Of a stretch of DNA of 64,000 nt, positions 45,569 to 57,533 are shown in pieces (position 1 is the stretch's first letter; every line of letters starts with the position of its first letter). The notes below the pieces were generated by a model. That model was not told where the DNA came from, searched no databases, and saw nothing but the letters and a program-made list of their open reading frames with translations. The position numbers and the translations under genes were made by a program. Source of the DNA: Lotus japonicus (taxonomy: Eukaryota; Streptophyta; Magnoliopsida; Fabales; Fabaceae); NCBI RefSeq assembly GCF_012489685.1, contig NC_080043.1, positions 44,097,127-44,161,126 on the forward strand, written 5' to 3'.

Positions 45569-45705
45569 GAGTTAGTGTCGGTCAATACAACACAACTCGG
45601 AGTAAGTGTCGGTCAATACAACACCGCTCCAACAACAAGAGAACCCAAGGGATTAATGTCGGTCAATACAACACAACCCCATCAACAAGAGTACGTAAAG
45701 TACTC
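45569..45705. other. Conserved-core stem-loops in LTR B
   Basis: Three copies of a 20-nt core (GTGTCGGTCAATACAACAC within it) are enclosed by different pairing arms: GAGTT/AACTC (45569-45598), GGAG/CTCC (45599-45630), and GGGATT/AACCCC with one mismatch (45649-45680). A separate perfect hairpin, GAGTAC/GTACTC, lies at 45689-45705. Gypsy C has all four at the matching place. Confidence 0.8.
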
Positions 45706-47123
45706 GGTGACTTTCAATCATCACCATAGCTCACCTTAGTGGCTTTCCCCAATTCCAATAACTCACAACAAAGGTCGACTTTTCCCCGTCTTTCGTAAAT
45801 ATTTTCCCCTTCAGTTTTCCTATACTTAAACATTAATAAAAATGATTTCAATTCAGATTAGTCAGGTTATGAGTTTATTTCTCAAAATCTAGGTTTCCCA
45901 AGTCTTTAGTTTTCGAAATTCTAATCCTTCTACGTTTTCCGAAAACCAACCACCCAAAAGAAGTTTCCCGGGGAAAGTCTAAGTCAACCAACGAATCCCA
46001 ACAAATGGCTAAGCCTCAAACCCCTCGTTTGAACTTGCCTAGGGTTGCTCATCCAACCCGAAACATCAAAGATCACCAGATCAATGAATCTCCACTCCGA
46101 AGTCGCGTCAAAACGCACAATCCAACAAAGCACAACATCACAACATCAGTTCATCAACATAATCAACATCAAAGTAAAGCATAAGTCGAATTGATCGACG
46201 CCTATCATGCATTCATAGCTAATATATAGTAAGTTGCCCTAACCTCGAGCTGTTCCAGCTTCGAAATCAAGGTTGTCCTCAAACAGTTGCTCTGAATATT
46301 CCAAAGTTCCTTCAACTGAACCTCGGAGAAAACAAAGCAGAATTCAAACAAAATCGATTAGTTCGATCGCAAAACAATACATAAACGATAGACAAAGCAT
46401 CAAAGCTTCAGAATACGACAAACGGGTACGAAAGGACAAGTTTTCGAAAACGAAAAACTCCCCCCCCTTTAGGAAAAACCCACGGCCATAAGGAGAAAAG
46501 GGCTTCGGCTCTTTTTCTTCGATCAAATCAGTTTACAAGGTAGTTTTAGGGTAAAACTAAGGCAAAGAAACTGTCAGAACAATTTTCGGACAATCGGGTC
46601 GAAATACGACTACGCAGGGGCATTTTGGTCCAAAATAAAGGCTCAAAACTTCAAAGTTATCAGTTCTGAAAACAGATTTGACAGCAACGATCCTCATGAC
46701 ATCCGTGACAACAAATCCTAAAGGCACGAAGTCAGATTATAGCTTTACGACAATAAAGTTTCGAAATGTGAGACAAAAAGAGTTTTGAGTCAATTTTTCA
46801 GATCCTGGACAACTGAATCGCAATCAGAGTTTACTGACAGAGGTTTTAGACTCAGGGGAACATAAGGAACATAACCCAAGCGAGAAATCAGAGAAATCGG
46901 ACAATTTTAGAAAAAGCTCAAAACTTAGAGCACAGAAACGACTTCAGAAACGCAACAGAAACAACAATCAGAGGTAAGAATCGTGTTAGTTACCTAGATA
47001 CCTAGAAGTAGGGACGAACTGCACGAAGATTGGTCAAGGTTTCGCGAAAATCTTCTCCTCCCTTCTCTCCCAAGAACTCGCGGCCTCAAATGGTGAAAAT
47101 GAGAGGATTTTTGCTTTTTCTCC

Positions 47124-47131
47124 TATTTATA
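47124..47131 (-). promoter_or_regulatory. TATA box of Gypsy B LTR
   Basis: Element strand reads CCTATAAATAGGA, about 690 bp from the LTR start. Gypsy C has CTATAAATAGC at the equivalent position. Confidence 0.75.
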
Positions 47132-47792
47132 GGCGGGTGAAATCGCGGGAAAATGAAAATTTCGCGATTCCGATTTTTGCAGCACGATCACCGTGGAATT
47201 CTAAGAGAGATTCTAGCGTCAGAATTCCATAACTCAAAACAAATATCTAGGATTTGGGAAAAACGATATCGAAAAACTCAAAAGCGGTGTCGGTTAATCT
47301 GCCCCAAAAAACTACTTTTTTCTGTGATGCTCAGACGACAAAACTCCCTACTGAAGAAAGATTGGAAATGTCGAAACAAGTATGGCATCGCGGACGGAAT
47401 CTTCGTTAGAAGTCCCGAATAGAAAAAGTCTTCATCCATTGCTCGAAAATAGGGCTTCGAAGCAAAGAAATTAGCGTCGGCGGATATCCGAAAAGTGAAA
47501 CCTATCGTGCGTACAGTCCAGAGTTCCGAAATGAAACGCTGGTCGATGGAAAAATAAAGAGAATCTTTAAATTTTCCGAGAGTTCGAAATCTCACTCAAA
47601 ACGTTGCTTTAAGAGCGAAATAGCCTATTCTGGACACGCTCGCCCTAAGGCAAGTGTGCAGACGACTCGCACTAACTCCGAAAACAACTACGCAACATTC
47701 CTCAAGCAATTCCTGAACTTTCTTCTTCATTAATCTTCCTCAAATATCAAACTCCTGTCACGCTTACACTGATTCTACGCGTGAGTCGGAAA

Positions 47793-50700
47793 CTAGCTTG
47801 TTCTGAAAATCCAGGTCTTACAATACTCCCCTCCAAAAAGAAAGTTTCGTCCTCGAAACCAGAGTTCAGCAAAAAGTCCGGGGTACAGTTCCTTGATCTT
47901 ATCTTCCAATTCCCATGTAGCATCCCCCGTATCCTTGTTCCATATCACCTTTACCAACGGAATCTGCTTTCCCCTCAGCTGTTTCACTCTCCTATCCCCA
48001 ATACTCACTGGCGGTGCCTCAAAGGTCAAATCATCCTTCAATTCAACATTGTCTGGCTCGATTACATGAGTCGGATCTGGAATGTACTTCCTCAACTGCG
48101 ACACATGAAACACGTCATGAATGTTGGAAAGAAATGGTGGTAGTGCAATCTGATACGCAACTGGTCCAACACGTCGAGTGATTTGATAAGGCCCAATAAA
48201 CTTTGGCGTAAGCTTCCTTGACTTAATAGCTCGTCCAACCCCCGTAGTCTGAGTAACTCGTAAAAACACATGGTCACCTTCCTCAAACTCTAGGGTTCTA
48301 CGTCTCTGATCAGCATAACTCTTCTGTCTGCTCTGTGAAGCTCTCATCTGTTCTCTGATCTGCTTAACCTTCTCCGTCGTCTGTTGCAGCATTTCTGGCC
48401 CAATCAACAAACTCTCCCCATCTTGATACCAACACAACGGTGTCCTATACTTGCGGCCATACAAAGCTTCATACGGTGCCATCCCAATGCTCGCATGGAA
48501 ACTATTGTTGTAGGTGAATTCAACCAATGGCAGAAGATCATCCCAGCTTCCTCTGTTATCTAGCACACAAGCCCGTAGTAGATCCTCTAGCGACTGAATA
48601 GTTCTCTCTGTTTGCCCATCCGTTTGTGGATGATACGCCGAACTCAACCTCAGTTTGGTTCCTAAAGCATCATGAAGAGCTCCCCAAAAGTGCGAAGTAA
48701 ACTTTGGATCCCGATCAGACACAATACTTGTCGGAACTCCATGTAGTCTCACAATCTCTGCCACATAGATCTCGGCCAACTTCTCCACATTGTAGGTAGT
48801 TCTCACTGGTAGAAAATGCGCTGACTTGGTCAAACGATCTACAATCACCCAAATCGAATCGTGTCTCTTATGTGTTCTTGGCAAAGCTACCACAAAATCC
48901 ATGGATATACTATCCCATTTCCATTCTGGCACGTCTAAACTCTGTAGCATACCAGCAGGTCTTTGATGCTCTACCTTGGCCTTCTGACAAGTCAAACATG
49001 CAGCTACATACTCGGCCACTTGTTTCTTCATTCCTGGCCACCAGAAATTCAGCTTCAAATCTTGATACATCTTGGTCATTCCCGGATGAATACTCCATTT
49101 GCTCTTATGCCCTTCATCCATGATCAGCCTTCTCAATTCTGGATTATTGGGTACACACACTCTGTCCTTGCATCTTAAGATATCGTCAGTTCCGATCTTG
49201 AATTCCGGGTCCTTCCCTTGAATCACTAAGTTCCTCTTCTCCAGCAGAAACTCATCTTGCAGTTGTTGCTCTCTAATCTCTTCCATCAGTCCACTGGCAA
49301 TTCTGATCATACCGAACTTCAACTTTCCCTCAGACGGTGTCACACCTAGACTCATATCTCGAAATTGTTCCAGTAACTCCAGCTCTTTAACCATCATTGA
49401 TGAGACATGCATCTTTCTGCTCAAAGCATCAGCAACTACATTCGCCTTCCCAGGGTGATATTGCAACGTAAACTCATAGTCTTTGATGAACTCCATCCAT
49501 CTTCGTTGCCTCATGTTCAGCTCCTTCTGATCAAACAAGTATTTAAGGCTCTTGTGATCGCTAAATATCGTGAAAGTACAACCATAGAGGTAATGTCTCC
49601 AGATTTTCAGCGAAAACACAATGGCAGCTAACTCCAAATCATGAGTCGGATAGTTCTTCTCATGAGTCTTCAACTGTCTCGAAGCATAAGCCACCACTTT
49701 TCGATGTTGCATCAACACACATCCCAAGCCTTGATACGAAGCATCACAATAAACCTCATAAGGTTCCTCCGGTTGCGGCAAAATAAGCACAGGTGTCGTC
49801 GTCAAACATTCCTTCAGAGTCTGAAAACTTGTTTCACACACCTCTGTCCATGCAAAAGGCTGATCCTTCCTCTTCAGTTGAGTCAAAGGTCCAACGATCT
49901 TGGCAAATCCCTCAATGAAGCGTCTATAGTATCCAGCCAAACCCACAAAACTTCTGATTTCTGTCACTGTCTTCGATTGCTCCCAAGCCAAAACAGTCTC
50001 TACTTTCGCCGGATCCACATCTATGCCTTCCTTTGAGATAACGTGGCCTAAGAAATTGACTTTCTCCAGCCAAAATTCACACTTGGAAGGGTTCGCATAC
50101 AGCTTCTTCTCTCTCAACACTTGTAAAACTTGTCGCAAATGTCCTTCATGTTCCTTTGCGTCCTTCGAATATATCAATATATCATCGATAAACACCACCA
50201 CAAACCGATCCAAGAATTCATGAAAGATGCGGTTCATGTAATCCATTGAGACAGCAGGTGCATTTGTCACTCCAAACGGCATCACTAGGTACTCGTAGTG
50301 TCCGTAGCGTGTTCTGAATGCAGTCTTCGGTATATCCTCAGTCTTCACTCTGATCTGATGATAGCCTGATTTCAAATCTACCTTCGAAAATACAGCAGCC
50401 CCTCGTAATTGATCCATCAAATCATCTATCCTCGGCAACGGGTATCTGTTCTTGATCGTCGCCTTGTTCAGTTGTCGATAATCCACACATAATCTCGACC
50501 TTCCGTCTTTCTTCTTAACTAACAACACTAGCGCTCCCCACGGTGAAACACTTGGTCGAATGAATCCTTTTGCCGAAAGATCCTCCAACTGAGATTTCAA
50601 CTCCGCTAACTCCGCAGGTGCCATACGGTAAGGTGCAATCGAAATCGGTCCAGTTCCGGGTACAATGTCGATCACAAACTCCACATCGCGTACAGGCGGC

Positions 50701-52277
50701 AGTCCAGGTACATCTCCAGGAAAAACATCCGCAAAATCTCGAACCACCGGAATACCTTGAATATCCGATTCCTTCTTCCCCTCCAGACTTAGCAATGAAA
50801 AGTACTTCTGAGTGCCCTCGCTCAACGATGCACTAATGTGGTTAATAGAAAGATACTCGAAAAGATCCGAGTCTGGGAACACCACTTTCTTTCGACTACA
50901 GTCCAAAAGACAATGGTAGTGGGATAGCCAATCCATCCTGAGGATTACATCTAGGTTTTTAAGGGGTAGACATACTAGGTTGGCATGAAAAGTTCTATCT
51001 TTATATACTACTGAACAGTGCATGCATGCGGCATTAGCAATTAGAGTCCTAGCAGGTGTAGTTACCATAAGATCAAAACTCAAAGTAGTAATAGGCAGAT
51101 GCAGTCTTGATACGCAATCCTTAGAGACAAATGAATGAGTTGCACCAGAATCAAAGAGTACAGTTAGAAGATTACCGTCAATTTCACATTCTCCTCTGAT
51201 CAAACCATCAGCTCCTTCAGCCTCTTCTCCATCCATGGTATACACTCTTCCCTTCGCCACTGGGCGCTTCCCACTAACAGCATTCACAGACGGTTCAACC
51301 TTCGGTGCCTTGCATTCCGTAGCCAGATGCCCAGATTTATTGCAGTTGTAGCATCTTGGTGGCCTCGTGCAATTGTTGGCATAGTGTCTCGTTCCTCCAC
51401 AACGGAAACAAGTCACTTCACGATTTGGGGTACGGCTTCCCGACCCTCCTGAAGTAGCAGCAGCCATAGGCTTGTAAGATCCCGGGGTAAACCCTCTCCC
51501 CGCAGGACGTTGATATGGCTTCCTCGCCTGAAACCTCCCTTTTCCCTGAAAACTCTGTGGTGTCGACCTCACCGGTCCTCCTGTTCCAGCCCTGTTGTAT
51601 CTCCGATTCTTCATCAATTCCACCTCAGTTGCCTTCTCAACCAATGCCTGGAATCTCATGATCCCCAATGGTCTCACCGAATCTTCAATATCGGGCCTCA
51701 ATCCCCTCACAAATCTCTTGCACATGTAGGGTTCATCAACTTGATCACGGAAAAACCGAAAGTACTTTGCCAGAGACTCCAACTTGGCAGCATACTCCGG
51801 AATGGTCATGCTTCCTTGTTTCAGAGTCCGAAACTGTGATTCACGCTCGTCACGAGCACTGTCTGGGAAATACTTCTCGAGAAAAGCTATTCGAAAAGAA
51901 TTCCAGTTCACCTCCACATGATTTGCCAACATCATTCCTCTGGCGCCTCTCCACCAGTATTCAACATCTCCCAACAACAGATAGGTTGCCAGCCCCACTT
52001 TGGCTCCCTCAGCAGTCTGTAACACTCCAAAGATCTTCTCAATCTCCTCTATCCAGAGTTCCGCTTTGTCCGGGTCAGTACCTCCCGAAAACTTAGGTGG
52101 ATCCTGTCTCCTGAAGTCATTCAAACCTTTGTTCTGATCCAAAGTCGCCTCCCTCTGACGCTGGTGTTGATCACGCGCTTCCTCCGCAGCACGTCTCAGA
52201 GCATTGTCATTCGCTTGGTTAGTCATTGCCTGGGCCATAGTGGCCATCATCTCTGCTAGCTGATTTGTGTTCACCAT
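47793..52277 (-). CDS. gag-pol: Gypsy B Gag-Pol polyprotein with chromodomain (1494 aa)
   Basis: One uninterrupted frame from ATG 52277. Gag capsid about residues 45-220; two zinc knuckles, [14 protein letters not shown] and [14 protein letters not shown], near 289-325; aspartic protease LFDSGATHS near 371; RT with [12 protein letters not shown] and [10 protein letters not shown] near 696; RNase [11 protein letters not shown] near 837; integrase zinc region H-x-H...CLTCQ about 1030-1065; core with D about 1126, D about 1187 (VSDRDPKF) and E about 1223; chromodomain-like tail about 1430-1480 (PLVKVIWN, then ATWELEDKI). All active-site residues are present. The usual stop after LFAEL is lost by a one-base deletion (TGG at 47859-47861), so the frame reads through the polypurine tract into the LTR and adds about 22 residues. 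Confidence 0.93.
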   Translation of the reverse strand: MVNTNQLAEMMATMAQAMTNQANDNALRRAAEEARDQHQRQREATLDQNKGLNDFRRQDPPKFSGGTDPDKAELWIEEIEKIFGVLQTAEGAKVGLATYLLLGDVEYWWRGARGMMLANHVEVNWNSFRIAFLEKYFPDSARDERESQFRTLKQGSMTIPEYAAKLESLAKYFRFFRDQVDEPYMCKRFVRGLRPDIEDSVRPLGIMRFQALVEKATEVELMKNRRYNRAGTGGPVRSTPQSFQGKGRFQARKPYQRPAGRGFTPGSYKPMAAATSGGSGSRTPNREVTCFRCGGTRHYANNCTRPPRCYNCNKSGHLATECKAPKVEPSVNAVSGKRPVAKGRVYTMDGEEAEGADGLIRGECEIDGNLLTVLFDSGATHSFVSKDCVSRLHLPITTLSFDLMVTTPARTLIANAACMHCSVVYKDRTFHANLVCLPLKNLDVILRMDWLSHYHCLLDCSRKKVVFPDSDLFEYLSINHISASLSEGTQKYFSLLSLEGKKESDIQGIPVVRDFADVFPGDVPGLPPVRDVEFVIDIVPGTGPISIAPYRMAPAELAELKSQLEDLSAKGFIRPSVSPWGALVLLVKKKDGRSRLCVDYRQLNKATIKNRYPLPRIDDLMDQLRGAAVFSKVDLKSGYHQIRVKTEDIPKTAFRTRYGHYEYLVMPFGVTNAPAVSMDYMNRIFHEFLDRFVVVFIDDILIYSKDAKEHEGHLRQVLQVLREKKLYANPSKCEFWLEKVNFLGHVISKEGIDVDPAKVETVLAWEQSKTVTEIRSFVGLAGYYRRFIEGFAKIVGPLTQLKRKDQPFAWTEVCETSFQTLKECLTTTPVLILPQPEEPYEVYCDASYQGLGCVLMQHRKVVAYASRQLKTHEKNYPTHDLELAAIVFSLKIWRHYLYGCTFTIFSDHKSLKYLFDQKELNMRQRRWMEFIKDYEFTLQYHPGKANVVADALSRKMHVSSMMVKELELLEQFRDMSLGVTPSEGKLKFGMIRIASGLMEEIREQQLQDEFLLEKRNLVIQGKDPEFKIGTDDILRCKDRVCVPNNPELRRLIMDEGHKSKWSIHPGMTKMYQDLKLNFWWPGMKKQVAEYVAACLTCQKAKVEHQRPAGMLQSLDVPEWKWDSISMDFVVALPRTHKRHDSIWVIVDRLTKSAHFLPVRTTYNVEKLAEIYVAEIVRLHGVPTSIVSDRDPKFTSHFWGALHDALGTKLRLSSAYHPQTDGQTERTIQSLEDLLRACVLDNRGSWDDLLPLVEFTYNNSFHASIGMAPYEALYGRKYRTPLCWYQDGESLLIGPEMLQQTTEKVKQIREQMRASQSRQKSYADQRRRTLEFEEGDHVFLRVTQTTGVGRAIKSRKLTPKFIGPYQITRRVGPVAYQIALPPFLSNIHDVFHVSQLRKYIPDPTHVIEPDNVELKDDLTFEAPPVSIGDRRVKQLRGKQIPLVKVIWNKDTGDATWELEDKIKELYPGLFAELWFRGRNFLFGGEYCKTWIFRTS
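47826..47844 (-). other. Polypurine tract of Gypsy B
   Basis: Element strand TTTCTTTTTGGAGGGGAGT, four bases before the LTR. Confidence 0.8.
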
Positions 52278-52367
52278 CGTCTGTTACCCCCAAGAAAACT
52301 GTTAGTCCTAATCGTAGAATAGCACCAAACTTTTACATATGGTTAAACAACCATGCAATCAATTAGA

Positions 52368-52413
52368 ACGAAAAATCGTCCTGCAGACAATCAATTTTCA
52401 CTCTTTGCAGAGT
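52368..52413 (-). other. Leader hairpin pair of Gypsy B
   Basis: ACGA/TCGT around four A (52368-52379) and ACTCT/AGAGT around TTGC (52400-52413), matching the pair in Gypsy A and C. Confidence 0.5.
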
Positions 52414-52469
52414 CACACAACCTAGCACAGAAGACCTATTCCCCAAAGACTCCCAAAAGACTCGACTAA

Positions 52470-52481
52470 GCTCTGATACCA
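52470..52481 (-). other. Primer binding site, Gypsy B
   Basis: TGGTATCAGAGC on the element strand, three bases (TTG) from the LTR end. Confidence 0.9.
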
Positions 52482-52957
52482 CAATGTAACACCCCGACTT
52501 CCAGGTGTCACTTTAGTAACCAAAAATAAACTTTACGCGGAAAACAGGTAATTTTTTTTTTTTTTGTTTCTTTCCTTTAAATCAAAGCGATAAAGAAGTA
52601 GAGACAACACCCTACAACTAAACTAACCGATATACAAATATATATACATCTGTACAGCCTCGGCTGCACTCCATGTCACGCGAAGCCGCAGTGACTCCAA
52701 AGTAGTACGCCCGCAAGCAAATATACAAACCAGAACTGTGAGTAAAAGTATCAAAATACAGTTATCCAAGAGAAAGTCGGCACTCAAAAATGGCCTGAAA
52801 GGAAGACCCCTATACTCGGACAGACTCTCTGTGATCCTCCTCAAAAGAACCACACAAAAAGCCACACATCGGAACCTACCCTGTCCCAAAAAGAAACTGA
52901 CGATCAGAGCTCTACACAAAAAATGTCGCTAATCCTAACCTACCCTCCCAGCTCAGC

Positions 52958-53659
52958 TCACCAATCATCCTCCTCCTCATCGCTGCTCGGCGAGTAGCTC
53001 TCCCCACTGCTCTCGGAGTCAGAGTCGGAATCCAACGTAATCATCTCGGTGTCCAAATCCATAACCTCCCTCCTCACTGTCCTGCGCACCGCCCTAGTCG
53101 AGCCGGTCTCCACATCCACCTCTCCTGTGAGAACATCCTCCTCCTCCACCCTCATCAAGGGGTCCACACGGTAGCCGTGCGGTGAAGAGAAAGATAAGAG
53201 ACGTGAGACAGATGGGACAACAGACTCCCCCCTCGGCTGTACGAGCCTAGAGGACGACGCCACGTCGGTAGAAGCGATGGCAGTAGCCGGAGGTGGCACA
53301 ACAGATATAGCAGCAGCAGCAGGCTCGATCTCCTCTGGGTCCTCCTCAACAGAAGGTGAAGTCGGAGGTGGTGCAGGTGGTGCATGTCCAGTGCCTGGTC
53401 CACAATGAACTGAGGGCGGCAAGTCAAAACTCAGCTCCATACGCCGTAGCACTCCGCTCGTCAGGCGTCCTCGCTCATCCGTCCGGTCCTCCATGACCCT
53501 TCCCCTATACGTCGCTCGGTGACCAGCCACATCGATCACCCAAGCGGTGGGGGTATCCCTATCCAGCAACTCATATCTGATCCCCCCCGAGGGAGAGACC
53601 GTCGAGAACCAGTCGGCCATCGACATCTGGCAGCAGGCCGACCGCCCAAAGACAAACAT
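52958..53659 (-). CDS. LTR-encoded conserved protein (Gypsy B 5' LTR, 233 aa)
   Basis: Same ORF as 44333-45034 and equally open. The two copies differ at about seven residues (for example W here for L at the ADWF motif, matching the solo LTR). Most differences between the two LTRs change residues, as expected for unselected drift after insertion, in contrast to the synonymous pattern between element families. Of the two B copies, this one keeps the ADWF motif. Confidence 0.6.
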   Translation of the reverse strand: MFVFGRSACCQMSMADWFSTVSPSGGIRYELLDRDTPTAWVIDVAGHRATYRGRVMEDRTDERGRLTSGVLRRMELSFDLPPSVHCGPGTGHAPPAPPPTSPSVEEDPEEIEPAAAAISVVPPPATAIASTDVASSSRLVQPRGESVVPSVSRLLSFSSPHGYRVDPLMRVEEEDVLTGEVDVETGSTRAVRRTVRREVMDLDTEMITLDSDSDSESSGESYSPSSDEEEDDW

Positions 53660-53870
53660 ACAAACAAAGCCAAGGCGCTAGGGTCAACTCACAGCAATAA
53701 GTACATATACACACAACATGTGACAGGGTATATATATAAGTTGTTATATAAGCATATAAATAATCCTAGCATGTTATGGCTCTAACATTGCTTCAATAAA
53801 CAAACAGCACACAGTCTCAGTCAGCATGAATGTATGCGTGAAATGCACAATATGAATCCGGATTTGTGAC

Positions 53871-54091
53871 GCGTTCCCGTTCGCCACAAGTGAAGCATTC
53901 CCGTTCTTCACTATGGATGGACCATTCCCGTTATCCATCCTGGATGAACCATTCCCGTTATTCATCCTTGGTGAACCATTCCCGTTATTCACCGTATGAT
54001 GAACCATTCCCGTTATTCATCATTTATGCAAGGTGAACCATTCCCGTTATTCACCATGATATGCACAGGTGAACCATTCCCGTTATTCACC
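53871..54091. repeat. Hairpin array in 5' LTR of Gypsy B
   Basis: Same CATTCCCGTT-loop hairpins as 45246-45482, but without the 16-bp partial unit found near 45320 in the 3' LTR. The array therefore changed length after or during insertion. Confidence 0.8.
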
Positions 54092-54939
54092 CGATTGAAT
54101 GCAACGTGGTTAGCCAAACAACGAATCGCCCTTACCACGAAAGTGTTTAGCTCACAACCCAATCTCAACAAACCCATGAGTTAGTGTCGGTCAATACAAC
54201 ACAACTCGGAGTAAGTGTCGGTCAATACAACACCGCTCCAACAACAAGTGTAAGACCCGGATTTTCGGAACAAGTTAATTTCCGACTCACGCGTAGAATC
54301 AGTGTAAACGTGACAGGAGTTTGTTGTTTGAGAAAGATCAATGAAGAAGAAAGTTCAGGAATTGCTTGAGGTATGTTGCGTCGTCGCTGTAGGAATTAGT
54401 GCGAGTTGTCTGCACACCTGCCTTATGGCGAGCGTGTCCAGAATAGGCTATTTCGCTCTTAAAGCAACGTTTTGAGTGAGATTTCGAACTCTCGGAAAAT
54501 TTAAAGATTCTCTTTATTTTTCCATCGACCAGCGTTTCATTTCGGAACTCTGGACTGTACGCACGATAGGTTTCACTTTTCGGATGTCCGCCGACGCTAA
54601 TTTCTTTGCTTCGAAACCCTATTTTCGAGCAATGGATGAAGACTTTTTCTATTCGGGACTTCTAACGAAGATTCCGTCCGCGTTGCCAGACTTGTTTCGA
54701 CGTTTCCAATCTTTCTTCAGTTGGAAGTTTTGTCGTTTGAGCATCACAGCAAAAAGTAGTTTTTCGGGGCAGATTAACCGACACCGCTTTTGAGATTTTC
54801 GATATCGTTTTTCCCATATCATAGATATTTGTTTTGAGTTCTGGATTTCTGACGCCAGAATCTCTCTTAGAATTTCTCGGTGATCGTGCTGCAAAAATCG
54901 GAATCGCGAAATTTTCATTTTCCCGCGATTTCACCCGCC

Positions 54940-54948
54940 TATAAATAG
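54940..54948 (+). promoter_or_regulatory. TATA box of Gypsy C 5' LTR
   Basis: TATAAATAG about 690 bp into the LTR, equivalent to the box in Gypsy B. The 3' LTR copy is at 62163-62171. Confidence 0.75.
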
Positions 54949-56390
54949 CGCGAAAAAGCAAAATCCTCTCATTTTCTTTCCATTTGTGGCTGATTTCGTG
55001 GGGAGCAAGGGGGGAGGGGATTTCCGCGAAAACTTGACCAATCTTCGTGCAGTTCGTCCCTACTTCTAGGTATCAAGGTAACTAACACGATTCCTACCTC
55101 TGATTGTTGTTTCTGTTGCGTTTCTGAAGTCGTTTCTGTGCTCTAAGTTTTGAGCTTTTTCTAAAATTGTCCGATTTCTCTGATTTCTTGCTTGGGTTAT
55201 GTTCCTTATGTTCCCCTGAGTCTAAAACCTCTGTCAGTAAACTCTGATTGCGATTCAGTTGTCCAGGATCTGAAAAATTGACTCAAAACTCTTTTTGTCT
55301 CACATTTCGAAACTTTATTGTCGAAAAGACTTAATCTGACTTCGTGCCTTTAGGATTTGTTGTCACGGATGTCATGAGGATCGTTGCTGTCAAATTTGTT
55401 TTCAGAACTGATAACTTTGAAGTTTTGAGCCTTTATTTTGGACCAAAATGCCCCTGCGTAGTCGTATTCCGGCCCGATTGTCCGAAAATTGTTCTGACAG
55501 TTTCTTTGCCTTAGTTTTACCCTAAAACTACCTTGTGAATTGATTTGATCAAAGAAAAAGAGTCGAAGCCCTTTTTCCTTTGAGGCCGTGGACTATTTCC
55601 TTTAGGGGGGAGTTTTTCGGTTTCGAAAACTTGTCTTTTCGTACCTGATTGTCCTATTCTGAAGCTTTAATGCTTTGTCTATCGTTTATGTATTGTTTTG
55701 CGATCGAACTAATCGATTTTGTTTGGATTCTGCTTTGTTTTTCTCCGAGGTTCAGTTGAGGGAACTTTGGAAGACTCAGAGCAATTGTTTGAGGAGAACT
55801 TTGTTTGCGAAGCTGGAACAGCTCGAGGTTAGGGCAACTTGCTATATTTAGCTATGATTGCATGATAGGCGTCGATAAATTCGACTTATGCTTTATCTGA
55901 TGTTGTTTATGATGATGATTTGTTGTTATGATTGTTTTCATAACTTATGATATTGATGATGTGTTGAATTGAGCGTTTCGACGCAACTTCGGAGTGGAGG
56001 TTCATTGATCTGGTGATCTTTGACATTTCGGGTTGGATGAACAACCCTAGGCAAGTTCAAATGTGGGGTTTGAGACTTAGCCATTTGTTGGGATTCGTTG
56101 GAATTCCTAGACTTTCCCCGGGAAATGTATTTTGGGTGGTTGACTTTTGGAAACTTAGAATGATAGAGCTTTCGGAAAATAAAGACTTGGGAAACTTAGA
56201 CTTTGAGAAATAAACTCATAACTTGGCTAATTCGAATTGAAACAATTTTTATTAACGTTTAAGCATAGGAGAACTGAAGGGGAAAAATATTTACGAAAGG
56301 CGGGGAAAAGTCGACTTATGTTGTGGGTTTGGAGAGTTTGGAATTGGGGAAAGCCACTGAGGTGAGCTATGGTGATGATTGAAAGTCACC

Positions 56391-56540
56391 GAGTACTCTA
56401 GTACTCCTGGTAGTGTTGTTCGAGTCGTGTTGTATTAACCGGCACAGACTCTGGGTTTTGTTTGTGGGGTTTGTGGTGGGAGTTGTGTTGTATTGACCGA
56501 CACTAACTCCGAGTCGTGTTGTATTGACCGACACTGACTC
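56391..56540 (+). other. Conserved-core stem-loops in LTR C
   Basis: GAGTAC/GTACTC around TCTA (56391-56406). Then three copies of a core (GTGTTGTATTGACCGACACT, slightly changed in the first) with pairing arms GAGTC/GACTC (56422-56451), GGAGTT/AACTCC (56479-56510) and GAGTC/GACTC (56511-56540). The core is the reverse complement of the one in the oppositely oriented Gypsy B, hence the same on the element RNA. The 3' LTR repeats the set at 63614-63763. Confidence 0.8.
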
Positions 56541-56580
56541 TGGTTTTGATAATCATATTGCACACGTGCATATACGCGAT

Positions 56581-57075
56581 GAAGTGCCAAGCAGAGTACT
56601 TCGGTATAACAGGAAGTAACGATCAGCCATGCAGAGTTGAATCGGTCCTGACTATATCTGGCACAACAGGAGGTAACGATCATCCATGTAGAGTTGCATC
56701 GTGCCTGTTGATGTTCGGCATAGCAAGCAGAAATGGTCAAACCATGTAGAGTTTGTACCGTCTTGACTATAGCCAAAGGTGATAAGCGACGCCCGAGCAG
56801 AAATGGTTAAACACGAGGCCAGTGTTACGACCGTCTCGAGGTGCCCAGCCTATAAGTGGCAATACCGTTGGTTTGTCCCGTCGCCAAGCAGAGTGACGTC
56901 GTTGATTTGTTCCGTCGCCAAGCAGAGTGACGTTGTTGATTTGTTCCGTCGCCAAGCAGAGTGACGTTGTTGATTTGTTCCGTCGCCAAGCAGAGTGACG
57001 TTGTTGATTTGTTCCGTCGCCAAGCAGAGTGACGTTGTTGTTTTGTCCCGTCGCCAAGCAGAGTGACGTTATTCG
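56581..57075 (+). repeat. Loop-repeat array in LTR C (34-bp units)
   Basis: Six 34-bp units start at 56879, 56913, 56947, 56981, 57015 and 57049; each contains CGTC, the loop GCCAAGCAGAGT and GACG. An outlying copy of the same 12-nt loop at 56586 has different but still pairing arms (GAAGT/ACTTC, 56581-56602). Between them, related GCAGAG/GTAGAG words recur near pairing arms such as ACGAT/ATCGT. Open frames across this stretch are by-products of the repeat. Confidence 0.8.
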
Positions 57076-57290
57076 GATTTGTGTCAGCATATTCTGCACT
57101 GGCACACAATGCATCTTATTATGATTGAATTGTGTAAGAGATTTGATAACATGCTATGTATAAACCTTAGGGTAAGCAGTGCATAACTTATATGTATATA
57201 TACAACATATATATATACCCCTTTTATCGCATGTGGATTGTATATCTATTGTATTCTGTAAGTTGACCCTAGCGCCTTGGCTTTGTTTGT

Positions 57291-57533
57291 ATGTTTGTGC
57301 TTGGGCGGTCGGCCTGCCGCCAGGCGTCCGTCAGCCGGTTCGTGATGATTCGTTGTGCGGGAAAGAGCCGGAGCGGAGCGACTATTACTGAAGCTTTCGA
57401 CGAGGACCCGGACTTCATGACTGATCGAGGGAGGGTCGATGATAGTAGTGTGGGTTATGGGTGGTTAGAGTCTTTTGAGTTGGTTGTTACTGTAATAGCT
57501 CTGATTCGTCATTCATATTTTGGGACAGGGTAG
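57291..57533 (+). pseudogene. Truncated LTR-encoded protein (Gypsy C)
   Basis: ATG 57291 in the same context as in Gypsy B gives MFV-GRSAC-Q, after which similarity fades. About 500 bp of the Gypsy B ORF, including the HRATY and GPGTG motifs, are missing. The following LTR sequence (GGGACAGGGTAGGTTCC) is shared again, so this is an internal loss rather than a wrong locus. Confidence 0.55.

Larger units (their letters stand above)
43861..47822 (-). repeat. 3' LTR of Gypsy B (3962 bp)
   Basis: TGTAACACCCCGACTTCC...CCAGGTCTTACA. On the element strand, in order: U3 (47822 to about 47130), TATA box, stem-loop group (45705-45569), hairpin array (45482-45246), LTR ORF (45034-44333) and terminus. 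The stretch 45710-47090 has no gene and no further repeat that I can see. Confidence 0.92.
43861..54248 (-). mobile_element. Gypsy B, coding-complete Tekay-type chromovirus
   Basis: Minus-strand element: 5' LTR (from 54248 down to 52485, its upstream part displaced by Gypsy C), primer site, single gag-pol frame, polypurine tract and a full 3' LTR (43861-47822). It is inserted in Copia C pol; GATAC at 43856-43860 is the expected target duplication. The overlapping 1.76 kb of the two LTRs differ at about 15 positions plus a 16-bp repeat-unit change. It is the only Gypsy in the window that could supply pol. Confidence 0.92.
52485..54248 (-). repeat. 5' LTR of Gypsy B, primer-site-proximal part
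   Basis: Matches 43861-45639 of the other LTR minus one 16-bp unit. It is interrupted at 54248 by Gypsy C, with ACAAG (54244-54248) as the expected target duplication. U3 and the promoter lie beyond Gypsy C, outside the window. Confidence 0.9.

Noticed and set aside
54476..54793. 105-codon frame in LTR C, repeated at 61699 and, in reverse, at 47278-47595 in LTR B
   Set aside because: It lies in U3 upstream of the TATA box in all three places, with a second frame open on the other strand. Similarity simply reflects homologous LTRs; I see no codon-level sign of selection.
56767..57114. Repetitive minus-strand frames (LCLATGQ/NVTLLGDG repeats)
   Set aside because: Translation of the 34-bp loop-repeat array on the non-element strand; not a protein signal.
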